The notes below the pieces were generated by a model that did not search any database, was not told the origin of the DNA, and worked only from the letters and a program-made list of their open reading frames with translations. Position numbers and translations under genes: made by a program. DNA of 64,000 nt from Xylogone sp. PMI_703 (taxonomy: Eukaryota > Ascomycota > Leotiomycetes): assembly GCA_021399445.1 (NCBI GenBank), contig JAJTUQ010000003.1:3968001-4032000 (forward strand), written 5' to 3'. Positions 24,943-37,810 of this stretch are shown piece after piece. Within the stretch, counting starts at the first letter, position 1; every line of letters starts with the position of its first letter.

Positions 24943-26352
24943 CCATTGATGCTTTGTGATTGGCTCATCTTGATATTCTGATGTCAATACTTTGTAAGGC
25001 TGCGTGGCTTTCCGGTCTATAGCACGGTTTACGGGAGGATAGGAGGACCTCAGAAGTTTGTGTTTGTGTTTCCAATGAGGTTTGAGCTCTATTGTCGTGG
25101 CTGCAAGTGTAAGAGAAATCTTGATGCCACTCACTGTTGTCATTTGTTGAAATTCCAAGGATTTCTGTTGTTTCGACTTTCTTACTAGTGATTTACAATA
25201 CCAAGCGTGTGTAATGACAAGTGAGATGTGATTACTATATAACTGTTCTTGGTGAATACTCTAAAGAGGTATTTAGCACTACTCCATAGTCTGTCATGCC
25301 TGTCTACTCCGTACTGTGTCGGCAATTGTACTGATTATGTTTTGGGCATAATTAGCGCGATAGCAGGGCAGCAATCGCTTGAATCGATGGCCCACAAAAA
25401 GAGGAGTTGAGGCTCTCGTAGCAAGAGCAAGTCCAGCTGAACGTAGCTTGTTAACAAGAAATACTCGCTCTACAGCTTCGATCTTCGAGCGCAAACAATA
25501 GCTAGGACGATCTCGACCAACTGGGGAGCGTTGCTGCTTTCTTTTTCATTATGCGCACAAGGCAGAGTAAGGTCCAGCACAGCGATGGGCGTTTCAACAA
25601 GGTATCAAGTACTTTTTGGCCTGATTCGCGGTGGGTTGAGGGACGTGCAGCGTCCTCAGGCATGCGCGGCAACGATTGGCCTCGATCTCCCCAGCCTCTC
25701 GTGTCGCCTCCCGGCCCAAGCCAACTGCAACGCCCAGGGCTCGCGATGGGCCAACGCAGCACCTCGAAAGGTTGAATCGCGACGCAGAGACAGATGCAAG
25801 GGCGTTCCCTCTACCAATTAATCGGATGGCTGGGCCCAGAGTGTTTTTCTGGTCCTGAACCAATCGTCGACGATTGACACGCTGTGGTAGAACCCCACCT
25901 TCCCACCCCCAAATCGCACCGTCTGCGAAGGCGTTATTCCCTACTTCGCATCATTCCCAAAGTGACCGCACTGCGACGCTGCTTATCCGTTGCCCTTCAT
26001 AACCTTATCGTTCCTCCATCTCTCGGTCGCTTCTCTCCAGAAACCTCCTTTAGGTCGTTTAGTCGGAAAGACGGCGACGTTCCAGTCACTCACGGCCCTC
26101 GAGTCACGCGCCTGGATCCAGTAAGGCAGACGTGTGTCATGTCAATACTCACGGTAGAAAACAACGTCCATCTGGCATTAATATCCCTCACGGTATCGCC
26201 TAGCACCTGCTACGGACTCGCGATCATATTCTCTGTCTACTGTTACATCATCTACATCCGAAAGAACCCCTTACTACCCCGCGCAGCTCCCCCGCCGTCA
26301 CCGCCAACACAGCAGCTGGTACAGACTCACTACGAGGAAAGAGGGCGCGAGG
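24943..26352. other. intergenic region, 1.4 kb
   Basis: The region holds the 3' flank of the preceding gene and the promoter and leader of the next. Overlapping frames at 25531-25863 and 25884-26654 shadow one another, lack family resemblance and run into the next gene in a different frame. I see no gene. Confidence 0.5.
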
Positions 26353-28275
26353 ATGGCGACCATCGAGGAGCTCGAAGGTCTGTTCGACGATCATCCCTCT
26401 TTGGACGCCTCTCTCCGCGACTTCGAACACGCAAGCAACAGCGAACTGCTCGGCCAGCCCTTCCAGCACCACCACCACCAGCGCTCCCCGTCGCCCAGGA
26501 ATCCTCCGTTTGGTTACCCATCTCAACACTCTGGCTTTCGGAGCGATTTGGACAGCGGGTCAGAGATGGCGGAGACAGCGTCCAACGGACGATTCAGCCC
26601 GCCAGCGTGGAGAAGAGAAGGAAACGGCAAACGCAGCAGCGGCTTTTGGAATAGTGCAAATCGCCATGGAAGGAGTCGCCTTGACCGGGAGAATAGTCTC
26701 GATATCGAAGAGGAGGATAGCGAAGACGGAGATGTGGACGAGACGCTTGCCGCAGCGATAAGGACGCGGTTGCCTACTGGGAGCATATCACCAGAGAAGA
26801 GAAGGAGCCCAAGCCCTACCGCTGTATATCCAGCTGGTAATGAGGACTTCGGGCGCGTGTTTGGGGGAAATATTAAAGAGGAAGAGGAAGAGGATGCGAA
26901 GGCCATGGTACCACTCCCTGAGAATCCTAACAACTGTAGGTTACTGGAACCCTTTGGAATAATCTTGCTTATTGTTGCTAACAGCTTTTCCAAGATATCC
27001 GCTTTGCTGTCAGGGCGGAAGTGCAGCATCGAACGGAACCCTTTGAGGCGGCATTCTGTTATATGAAGGATCGGTTTGACGGGATCACGAGATCATGGGC
27101 TTCTCTCACCTTTTCTGTTATTGTTGCTTTGCTTTCTACCGCCTTTGTACGCACTCTTTTCATGCCTGGAAACCCCCTCCCTGTACCAGATTTAGTGAAA
27201 GTTGCAGGTCTTGCAAAGGCCTTTGAACCATTAATTTTCTATTCCGAGAACGGCGTGCAGCAAATCGGTGATCTTCAAGCCACAGGCGTGGCAGTTTGGG
27301 ATCTAGGAGAGAGCGTGCGCTCGACAAATATGACTTCTGCTCCTATAATTGTTAAAGAATTAGATGACTTGAGCGAGAGTCTAAAGACTCTTGCTATTGA
27401 GCTCACAAGATTCTTTGCTAATGTTGATGGAGATGTGGACGGGTTAGTCTTCCATCCCCGGTTTCCTCTTTAATCTACATAACCCATGCTAATATGGGAT
27501 CAGAATCCTAATAGTAATGGACTGGGCCAAACGGGAACTTACCCAACTCCAACTCAGCCCTCCTTCCCCCTTAAATTCGGCATTTGACAATCTCCACAAC
27601 CTCCTCAGTAGATGTGGTGTCTTCGAAACCAATTCTGGAACCCCTACACGTCTTGGTACTCTTGCCTCCTCTATTTTTGGCCTTTCCGGCTCCCAAAGAA
27701 CCCGCCAGACACTTCAACGCACTTTTACGGAATTTCTCTCCGTTTTAGAAGAAGCCATCAACTCTGAGTTGCAACATTCTCTGGCAATCTTCTCTCTTTT
27801 TGAATCTATCGATCGACAGTTTCTCAACCTAGCCCGTACGGTGATCAGAGAGAGCAATGCACAAGAGACAGCGCAGGATGACATGCTCTCCAGCTTATGG
27901 ACGAAGATTCTTGGGCCTTCTGCATCGAGCCTTGCAAAATTTGAAAAGAACAAGAAGCTTCTAGCCAGTATCCGGTCCAAAACTGTGCAGAATAAATCTG
28001 TGCTCCTCGAGCATAACGGAAAGTTACTGACGCTGAAGGCAAATCTGGAGAACTTGAGACGGAAACTAGTCAGTCCTCTTCTCAGGGGCAACCAAAGTAC
28101 GTTGAGTGTCGAAGAACAAATTCGTGGTTTAGAGGATGTCGGCATGTATCTTGGTGGTGTCAGGGAGAGGCAGAGGAGCAAATTGATGGAAATGCTTTAC
28201 GGAGCTGGGACTCGAGGGAATAACAGGAAGCTCATTGGGGAAGAGACGGATGGTGCCAATGGGTGGGATCGGTGA
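26353..28275 (+). CDS. membrane-anchored protein of unknown function
   Basis: Three exons, 26353-26935, 26995-27442 and 27504-28275, give 600 residues. Introns are 59 and 61 nt; the first must end in AAG to stay in frame. Residues 1-200 are hydrophilic, with His-, Arg/Ser- and Asp/Glu-rich patches, and are probably disordered and cytosolic. One strong transmembrane helix follows (ASLTFSVIVALLSTAFVRTLF, around residue 228-248). The remaining 350 residues are largely helical with heptad-like segments (KFEKNKKLLASIRSKTV, LLTLKANLENLRRKL), suggesting coiled coils on the other side of the membrane. No signal peptide or known catalytic motif is present. It looks like a conserved fungal membrane protein, but I cannot name the family. 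Confidence 0.78.
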
Positions 28276-28969
28276 TTGCATTCCTGTCGTTTATGTCGTC
28301 CTTGAGTTTGTGTTTTCTTGTTCAGGGGCATTTTCAGTTTCTGGTATTTTTGGTTTCAGCCGGGTACGGGTACCACAGCACAGAGAAGAGGAGGAGTACG
28401 AAGGAGTCCCAGGGAAACAGCCGCATTGATCTACTTATTATATTCATTTCTGTCAGTACGACGGTGTTTTTGGAATGGGTCTGGATAAAGTTATCTGGAT
28501 ACTGGCGTCGCCGGCGTTTCAAACTGAAAGTATTAGCTGTAAGTTTACAGCAAACTCTTTTGATTCCCCTTATTCCTCATTTTGTATCGGCATTATTACC
28601 ACTGTTCGATTACTCTATTGATCAAATGAATCAGACGCTGTGGGAGGGTAAGGTGTCTATTTGGTGGCATGTATGTATGTAATTCGTGTTTTTGCATCGG
28701 ATGGAATAAATAAAATACCCACCAGCTTTTTGTCAAATAATATCTCTACTCCACAATTGACTGTTAAATCCATTGGCTTCAGTTGGATAACTTGCTGAAT
28801 GAACCCATGGAATGGGGGTGATAGTCTTGTGACACAGGTGAATCAGTTCGTAGTGATGGTTATGGAAATACATGACCCCTGTATAAGCGCTGGAAATGAG
28901 CAGGAAAACACATTATTCCTTAATCGTGATTATACTCAGATACTCATATAACAGGTCACCAACCAACCC
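28276..28969. other. convergent intergenic region, about 700 bp
   Basis: The region lies between convergent genes. A 139-codon hydrophobic frame (28263-28682) overlaps the end of the membrane-protein gene, but it starts at GTG and shows no family signature. I see nothing else. Confidence 0.5.
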
Positions 28970-30473
28970 TTACACATTTCGATCAATCCAGCCATCATTC
29001 CCAAACTTCCCATCCGGAGTCTGGAAGACCTTCCTCGGTGAACCATATTGCTCATACTCTTTCTTCGTCAATACAACATCAAAGAGCGCCTCTGCTCGGC
29101 CAGTAGCATTGTATCCCGGGCCGTAATTATTATACTCAGCCTGCAAGGTGTAGTTGTTGTATCGTGCGGGATTCCAATCGATATACCCGGTGGAGAGGAT
29201 ACTATCGTCCAAGTAGGTGTTTGCAAATATGGCGCGCATTTGAGAGTTCTATCATATTAGTGTAAGTATGTATGTATATGTATTTCTGAGGAAGAAGGGA
29301 CATACCCATGGTCGTCCAAGAGCACATTTCCCCTTGATATGGAGAGACGAGTTCGCAGCATGGACATTCGAGTCAACAATGTAGATTCCGTACTTGTTTG
29401 GGAATGTCGTGTTGGTTCCCTTCCATGCGGTAATTCCTCCACCACAGCTCCGCAGTGAAATGGAGGTGTCTTCAACCCAGGCGGTGCCGAAACCATAGAA
29501 GAAGTCTGTTTCACCGGCGACTTCTCCTTTCTTGAAATACGCGTTTCCAAGTTTGCCGACGTAGACCTATATATTGCCAAATTCAGTCAAATCTGGAGAA
29601 ATTTTAAGGGTATGACATGGTTTCAATCTTACGGTGTCTTGGTAGCTATAAAACCCTGTATAATAGAATCCTCCATTGGCATAACTAATGCTCAATGCCA
29701 ATGATGGAGTGTCAGCTGCATCTGTTAGCCTAGTACTATTGAGAAGAAAGCATATAAATTCATAAACGCACAATATGGAGCATAGTCATTGATGAAGTTC
29801 AGGTTGTAAGTCCTGAAATCTGCACAGCCGAATGGTGTCCCGGGAGGTACATTAAAGCCAGTGGGTCCAGCTCCGGTGAGAGAAGCGTTCAGGTTTGGAG
29901 CAACTGTGAGTGTGCTGGTGAAAGCATTATCCATAGTTGGACCTGCAATTGCGGCCCATTTTATATTGACTTGGTTCAAAGACTGATCTTTGGGGTTTTC
30001 TGTCTGGCCGAGGAGGTATGTAGGACCAATGCGGGTGACATTAACCTGTAGGGGTCAATATAAGCATGATAATAATGGAACTCGCGAAGTGGTCATACCT
30101 GCTCGGTGTAGTTTCCAGCAGCAATTAAAATTATATATGTATCTAGATAGCAATTAGTATTCTTATGTGAATATCTTGAAGTCAATCGAACTTACCAGTG
30201 TTATTAGGCAGAGACTCAACGGCTAAAAGATACTTAGTCTTATACTTAAAAGAATCAATTTTATATATCACCTGACTGCACGGATGGGAAATTTGAATGT
30301 TCTCCTCTGTTGATATTCACGTATATGGTTCTCTTACTATCGCATCCCCTCAATGGATTCCTAGTGGTCAGTTGGCAGCCATGGCGATCATGTTCGTTGT
30401 TGATATCCCAGGCGGAGACAATTGCCAATGTAGAGAGAATAAGGGCCAGTATTGAAAAGAGATTGCGAGTCAT
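28970..30473 (-). CDS. secreted pectinesterase (carbohydrate esterase family 8)
   Basis: Seven exons, complement of 28970-29248, 29306-29566, 29633-29715, 29772-30045, 30099-30142, 30196-30222 and 30272-30473, give 389 residues. The second exon of the transcript is only 27 nt. The enzyme removes methyl esters from pectin outside the cell. Residues 1-21 form a signal peptide. Family motifs are GNYTE (86-90), YQDT with catalytic Asp209, TDFFYG with catalytic Asp231 and LGRPW with Arg295. N-glycosylation sequons are frequent (NNT, NYT, NVT, NAS, NNYT). All phases close and introns are 49-66 nt. It suggests plant tissue as substrate. No other pectin gene is nearby. Confidence 0.95.
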
Positions 30474-32488
30474 TGCAAGCTTGTTTTGTGATTATGCCCA
30501 AGGTATTCTCGTTGACTGGCGGTAAAAGCAAATCAGAAGGTGGGAGCCAACACAGCTTGGAAGCAAAGAGGTTCTTGCATCCCTAAGAGGACATATCATG
30601 GCTTTAATTCCTTGGGTAAAAGCAATGCAGATCAATGCCGCATATTACCCATACGCCAACGCTGTAGGAACTGAACATCCTCCATACATATCGACCAGTG
30701 CCGTCCATTCACCGATCTAGGTTATGTCGGTTTTTTGTGACACTAACCTCAAGGAACTACTGCAATCGGCCACTCGAAGAGCTGCAGGAATTTTCCGACA
30801 CTATAGCCCCTCAGCAATGCCATGAGTCTAATATTCCAAAACCAAACTAGTTTTTCCGGAGAAAAGAAGAGCCTGATTGATATTCTGGGAAATTAGACAT
30901 ATATGTCGACCGCGGGGGAAGTTGTGGGCCTGGAGAAACTCTTGAAAGGGTCGCCGGCGTTAAAATGTCCCGCCAATAGTAGTTGGCGATGGGTGTTCAT
31001 ATCTGAGTGGCTTGTATCACAGAGATGTATCGATAACAAACATATATATATATATATTTTCAGATGATATATAAGACTGCCGAAATGGCTACTAGATTGC
31101 AAGGGCATAACTGAGTTTATCTCCATGCCCATCTCTACTACCAGAAGTCGTTCTTCGTGAACAAGCACCCCGACCTCAACACAACTACTGTCAGATATTC
31201 CTCAGTCTTCATGATAAAAGAAAAGGAACCCCAATAAAACTCCAAAGTAAAACAACAAACAAATTAGCAGGAAAACTCGATCCACACCCAACTCATACCT
31301 GTCACCCAGCCTTCTACATCAGGCGAATAGCCCTGTATGCCAAGCCTTTCACACATAATTTGTTGCATGTCAGAATTTATAAGCTTATAAGAAAAATGAG
31401 AACTAGCAAGGCGCTAGCATGGGTTTATTTCATAACTTTGAGTCTCGGGTTCAGACATGGGTTTCTGTGAAGAGCTATTGCTCCTTTTCGGTCGTAATTT
31501 GTGCATACCTATGTGGTTGTGCACGGGGCTCTTCTAATCTTGGGGGTAAGACATGCGGTTATCAAATTGTAGTTAGTGCTTTAAGAAGTGGCATGATATA
31601 TAGGAAATCAATATCTAATTAATTTGCTCTCAAACTATTGACTTTGCGAGTAACTCTTTGCGGTTTCCACAGCAAGTAATCTAGCCATAGAAGGATTTTG
31701 GTTGACAGTTATACGTACTCTTCGTACTGCAATATCCATTCTCTAGAGGTGGACTTCTATAGTAGGCGGGCCCGTTCCAAGTCTAGGATTTAAGCATAAT
31801 CCTCTATTTACCGGGGCGCTCCACGTCGGGTTGTCTTAGCCCCACAGCATTATGTTTAACTAGGGTTTCTAGGCCTCAACTACAATACGATGTTTACTTT
31901 TGAGGGTCCACATAAATATTCTAACCCGACTATTAATACAAGAAAGACTTCTACTAGGCCGAGTTTTAGATGATTGATAATCGTCCGAGGCAAATTATAA
32001 CATATTGATTCCAGGTAGATATCACTCTGGAAGTTGGCAAGCCACTAGGCGATTGTGATGAATCTGTTTATTTGTATCCCAGCAAGCCCGTTTCCTTATT
32101 CAATACGCAAATCAATAATTTCGCAGAACATATCGGGTTGAAAAAGATCCATTGGTAATAGGACCTGTCGTGCGTTTATTGTGTATCAAAAGCATCGCTC
32201 TTCATGACTAAAACTATAAAACTAGTAGAATTAAGCCACAAAGGATCCCGTGCAAAGTCAAAAAAGCCTGTTATCCGATGGTTGAGCCTGCCATGAACCT
32301 CATTCCATCTCTAAGGTTGTAACCCTCCTGACCTGTGCATAATTAAGGAGGAGCGCATATAGTGCGTTATGTGGCACTTGGATAAAGCCTCGCTATATTG
32401 TGATGATACAATGACACAATGATTATACAGATAGGGAGTGACCTCGGAACTCTACCGAAAGGCAGTTATACTTCCCACTCAGTTGCAC
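30474..32488. other. AT-rich intergenic region, 2 kb
   Basis: The part next to 30473 is the pectinesterase promoter. The rest is AT-rich with frequent stops in all frames and no gene. An (AT)8 run lies at 31042-31057. A decayed mobile element is possible, but I see no terminal repeats or protein remnant. Confidence 0.5.
31042..31057. repeat. (AT)8 microsatellite
   Basis: Eight uninterrupted AT units. Confidence 0.9.
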
Positions 32489-34750
32489 TCAGTCGATCTT
32501 TGCAGAGGCTAGACTCCTGACCGCTGGGTTCGAAAGGTTATTGGCTAGGCGAATCGCGGGCCGTTTATACTTGCTGTGCTTGCGCAGTCGCTTCCTTGCC
32601 ACCATCACAGGAACTGATGACTTCGTGACCAGATAATTTGAGAACGAGCCTAGAATTACACTGTATCAAGGGGGTTAGTCTCAGATACACAATATGTTCA
32701 ATAACAAATGTGAAGGAATGGTGATGGACCCAATTGGATTAGAAAGCAAGGGGTGAGTAAAGATGGCCCAATCACAGGGCTGGGTCTAGAAGCTTACCCT
32801 TTAAGTGCACTCCTTCCACGACTTCCTAGAATCACTAGCGTAGGGTTGATGTAATCAATGACTTCCGTGATCAAATGTCTCGGGCTCTTGCAATGGATAA
32901 CCTCAATCACAACCTTGACTTGTAGCTTCGTCTTTCGAAGCAACTTCGATACCCGGTCCGTGATATCGTTAACAGCCTTATATCGTTCCTGCTCAGCCTT
33001 GTCTCGCAGTCCCGATGGACTCGACGACATGCTTTCGGAGCCTACTCGCGAGCTAACGCCCAAATGGCTTGGTGCTGGAGAAGGAGCAAGAATTGGAGTA
33101 GAGCCACTGGGTTTTGTCGAAGCAGCTATTGCAGCCACTTGTTCCTTCATGTCAGCATCTCCCTCTGGGGTTGCAATACCCAGCTCTTCATCAACACAGT
33201 ATATCGCAAGTAAAGTGTCACCATCCCGGAGCACCGTACCTACAGTCCACTCCAGTGCGTGTTGGGCCTCATCACTCAGATCTGTTGCAACTAAATACTT
33301 CCTTACTCTTCGATGGTTCTCTTCAGCCTCTTTCTGCATAGTCGCAAAGTCGCCGCGGTAAAGAGTTCGGACGCAACGGTTGGTAGCCGGTGTAGAAACT
33401 ATTGGTGTCATTACGATGGATAGTTTTTGGGCCCGCTTGATGTCGGTGAACTCTGCTTCAGTCTCAGAGTCAACAGGAGTGAGGAAGCCAGGAGTGCCCT
33501 GATCGAAGCTGGTATTAGGATGAACCCCGGGTTTGCTGGATTTTAGCTTATCACCCGCTGGTGCAGTTACCGTGATTTCGGGCTCGAGAAGAGACCGGAT
33601 TTTGTACGTTTGGCTCTGTTGAGCGGCAATTTGTTGGCCTTGGTTACAGAGTTAGCGTGATCATTGATTAGAAATTTCAACAAAAGGCGCGAGGAGCTGC
33701 AATATACATACGCTCTTCCTCAGCCGCAGCCAGCAAACTCTGGGCTGTTCTGGGGCCTTTTGCACGACCCATCCCCAACGTTGTATTTTCGTCTCGGCTT
33801 TCTTTCTTCCGTCCCCGATTCTCCTCATCTGAGCTGTGGATGTCGTCACTACTGTCGTCAGGTAAATCTCCATCAATTGGGGTGTAGTCTTTTTCAAGTC
33901 GAGTATTCTCGTCATCTGCCGTATCTTTGCTTCCTTTTCGATCCTTCTTCGCACTTAGTGCAGAAAGACTAGTTCCGGACCTTGCGAGATTTGCATCTGA
34001 TAACCGTCGATAGGCATTGTTTAAATCGAGAACACGTCCACTATCGAGGGCGATCTGATCTGGACTCAGCATTCCCGAATGGGGAGAAGCGGACCGGAGC
34101 GATAAGCGATTGTGTGGTGATCTAGATTTTGAGCTGTGACGGTGGCCATTATCAACCGCGCCAAAGCCAGATAGGTCTACTCCTCGAGCTATCTCTGCCA
34201 TTGTATTCGGAATCATCTTTTTTCCTGCCTGGGTATTTCGTTTTGGGATTATAGGGCCGCCGGGATTGCTGGAGAGGAATCCAGCAAACTGATAATTAGC
34301 TGTAGGATTTGATCGAGTATTGGATGCCCGGGGTCCAAATTCAGCAGGACGTGACGCAGCATCCGAGAGACTCCTGGGTGGGATCTTATTAGTTGTCTGC
34401 TTGTGAGTGGGTTCTGTTGGTGATGTTTGTGCGCTGCGTGCTACTGATTTAGGAGGCGGGCTGCTGATATCAAGCATGCTCCGGACCTGGCCACCGCGCT
34501 GGGCTGGTGTGACACCCGTATTGATGCCGGCGATAGATGCATGCCTCTGGGATTTATCAGGGACGTCATCACCGACGTCGAGCATGCTCCTGACGGGGGA
34601 GCGTGGCGTGAATGGCGATGAAGCTCGACCTGAACCAGCAGAGCTGGCAGATCCGCGTGGTCGGCTGCTCGATGGACCTTCCAACAACGCCAGCACCTCC
34701 CGCCTCTCCTGGTCGAGCATCGACTCCAACGACATATGCTGGTGAGCCAT
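32489..34750 (-). CDS. universal stress protein (Usp) domain protein
   Basis: Three exons, complement of 32489-32660, 32798-33638 and 33712-34750, give 683 residues. The upstream open frame begins at TTG (34849), so the ATG at 34750 (MAHQHMSLESML) is the start. Residues 1-345 are Ser/Pro/Arg-rich and disordered. They contain a repeated short motif, RSMLD, at least twice (SPVRSMLDVG, GQVRSMLDIS). The Usp domain runs from about residue 458 (RKYLVATDLSDEAQHALEW) to about 650 (SVPVMVARK). It ends in the ATP-binding pattern G-2x-G-9x-G-S (GSRGRSALKGVILGS), and the 137-nt intron cuts this motif. The 73-nt first intron requires an AAG acceptor. The layout is typical of fungal Usp proteins linked to stress. 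The ligand and partner are not evident. Confidence 0.92.
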
Positions 34751-37700
34751 CTTTGCAGAGTGGTGTGTGGTAACTTTGGGGAGGGTGAATAGGGGAGATG
34801 GAGCTTCGAAGGGTATACTAAGGTGAAAGCTTAGGCGTTTTCCGAGCAACGATAAAACCCACGGATTTCAGCGTTTGAGATCAAGTGTAGTTGATTTAAC
34901 GATTGAAGGTCGAAAGCAGGCGGCTGGATGGAGGTTCACGTGGTGTTATCCATTGATGAACTTGCATGTGTGCCAGACAAATTCGAGAAAGTGCATCGTG
35001 GACAAGAGGCTACAACGGCTCCGCAATTTCAGGCCACGCACGCTAATATATCATGACTTCTCGGCGAGGGTGTCGCAAGGGTGGTGCTTTTTCTGGGCCC
35101 GATGAGTAGAGATGATCGTGTTGTGAGTAAAGTGGCGAAGGCGCAGTTCACTTGAGCAAGATACGAAGAGGACAAGCTTTTTTGTCTAATGTTAGGGGAG
35201 ATGTTGGCGAACAGTAGTAGGCCCTGCTCGATAAGGAGAGGTTGCAGCTTTCGGTTGCAGATTGGTCGCCTGGCAGAGCTGCAGTGCTTTTAAGGTAAGT
35301 ACACCCTGGAAATGGCTGGACACAGCACGTGCTACAGCGATGACGGGGAAGCGCACGGTTCTCCTCGGGCGGTTCTAGATGCTGGATTATTCCGGCACAG
35401 CACGCGATGATGTCAGGTGTGCTTGGGTGGAAGTAGAGCCAGCAAAAAGGGAACGACACCAGAGTAATATATAGAGAGAGAGATGGAGAGGAAGGGAGAA
35501 GAAAAAAAGAGAGAGATGATGAAAAAAAAAGGTGAATGGAGGAGGGGCTTGCAGACGCAGGGTGCTGAACCCACTCTCTGGTGCTGGTTGCTGTGTGTCC
35601 CAGGCTGCACCACTGCACCACTGCACCACTGCACCACTTGCACCTGCGAGGACTTGTCTGGCCCCGGGCAGGGTTGGCTTTGGAGCTGTGGATAAGGAGG
35701 GGCGGGGCAGCCTAGGCCGGTCGCTGCCGAGAAAGCCCACCTGCCCACACGTTGCTAGTGGGAACAGTGAGGGGGAGGGCTTCTAAGTTACGGTGGAAAT
35801 CACTGTACTTGGGCTAGAGTTGGGGTACTGTACTGTGTATACGCGCATAATAATGGGCTCTTGCTAACCGTAACCGTCCCCCGTAACCCGCTACCGGCAT
35901 GGGCTCTTTCCAGCAATTGCCGGAGATCTCCTACAGTACAGAGGTACAGTACAACTTCCCTTGCTGCACTTCTCTGCCCTGCACCTCGTACCTTCTTACC
36001 TTTCCTACAGTACCATCCCTTCTGCATGCTCTCTTCGAACCCAAACCCCCAATCTGGCCGTACCTTATTCTCCTACCTAGTAGTACCCCTCATCCACCAG
36101 ATCTCATTCTCTCTCCACGAGGCCGGATAGATCCTCTTCACCCCTCCCCTTTCTTTCTCCAGCAATCATTATTTTGCGAGATCGCCCCAATCCGCCGAGG
36201 CGCGCGCACGCTGGCTTTCTTACCCACCGCAGGTCATGTCGTCCTGCAACTTGCAACTTGCTTTGCCCGCCCAGACGCACTATCCTGAATAAGACCGTCA
36301 ATCTGTCATCCGCTCCCCCCTTCAAACTTGTCCCCCGATGACGGATCCCTCTTGGCAATCGCAGGAGCGCTCGCAAACGACCCGGGCTTCAATTTTGCCA
36401 AGGTAGACGCAACCACGCTCTCCAGCCAACCGTTTGCCCCCTTCCAAGCTCCCGGTACATCGCACTTCTACCGTGTGCATGTTTTTGGGCTGTGGTGTTG
36501 TGTTGGTAGTGGTGAGGTGGTGTAGCGAGTGCATCTTGTGCTTGTCAGCAGCATGTGAGCCGCCCGCCCTCACCTTATCGTCTCGCATTATGCCTCTTTA
36601 TCAAAAAAAGAAAAGAGAGAAAAGAAACTATCAAAACAGAACAAAACAGCCGCCTGCTCTCTCCAGGCAGTTGAACCAATCCAAGCTTTGCTCTGACAGG
36701 AATCAGATCTTGGGTGGAAAGGAAAGAAGATCAACCTCACGTCCAACCCACCGTTACATGGCTGTCTGAGCAGACGCACACCCTCCCTCCTCTGCACCGC
36801 CCCATCTCCCCTTTGGCCCAGCGCTGAGAAGGAAAGGAAAGGAAACATTTCGCCGGCCAGCAAAAAAAAGACAAGCGCCAATAATGGGATGGCCCACTCT
36901 CTCCCATCAGGTTAGGGGGCGGGTAATCCAGCCTGCTGCATAGCCGTCCGCTGGGTGGGTGCGGGTCTCCCTCTTGCCTGCCTGCTTAGCGCTATCTATC
37001 TTCTTCCCACACCCTTTTAATTAACCTCAGGAGGATATGTACTGGTAGGATAATTACTGTTAAGGTGTGGGTTCACATAAGGTTGGTGATCGAGATATAT
37101 TGAACTGATTATCGTAAGATGCTAAGCTAGGTTTCTTCTTATCGTCCTTCCTATATTGCTCTTTGATGAAGCACGACATATTAAATGCGTTACATATTGG
37201 TGCAACGTATAGCCCAATGAGGATCTTTGGATGGGCCTTTGGATGGAAATTGGAGCATACCCGGTTATATGATGCGATTCTTTGTCACTTATAACCTTAT
37301 AGCTTTGGGGTTTAACCTGACTCTCCTTTGCCTGAGTTCCCAATCGTCGGCACACGTGCATCATTCCAGACTTTCTTATTGAAGCCCAGTTCTGAGGAAC
37401 GGGAAGATAAAAGATTATCACTGGGATGGGATAGTTATGGATGGTTGCAGCAAACCACCCGCCATGTCACTATTGCTTGTTTCTCGTGTGTCTCTCTGCG
37501 CATTGATAGGCTATTCGTCATGCCACATTCCTATTGTTCATATATTTCCTTTTTTCTTCCTCTTTTGCCTGTTTCTTTTCCTTTTCGTTCCTTTCCCCAG
37601 CGATTGTAGAGGAAAAAACAAACAAACAGCTACCTAGGCTGGAGAGTTGGATGGTAACTGCGAAATGCAGATACACGTTTCGTTTCGTTTCGTACTGTAC

Positions 37701-37810
37701 ATTGACAAAGACCCCTGAATATGATGTATGATGATACAGATAAGATAATACAACGCCATGACCACCTCACCTTTCCCCAGAAACGAAAAAAAGCAAAGAC
37801 TCCTACATCT
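34751..37810. other. gene-free region, 3.1 kb
   Basis: The left end is the Usp-gene promoter. About 35,100-37,000 is GC-rich and holds purine runs (35470-35535), an 8-bp tandem repeat and at least four TACAGTAC-type motifs (35825, 35931, 35944, 36005). The overlapping frames on both strands are low-complexity. I see no gene. Confidence 0.5.
35607..35638. repeat. 8-bp tandem repeat GCACCACT x4
   Basis: Four perfect copies of GCACCACT in a row. Confidence 0.9.

Noticed and set aside
25884..26654. 256-codon frame overlapping the start of the 600-residue membrane protein
   Set aside because: It runs out of frame across the first exon of a well-supported spliced gene, and its content is low-complexity.
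28263..28682. 139-codon hydrophobic frame overlapping the end of the membrane-protein gene
   Set aside because: It starts at GTG inside the last exon of a better-supported gene in another frame, and no splice pair joins it convincingly.
34751..34849. Upstream extension of the Usp-domain protein
   Set aside because: The extension opens with TTG, and the in-frame ATG at 34750 is the first true start.
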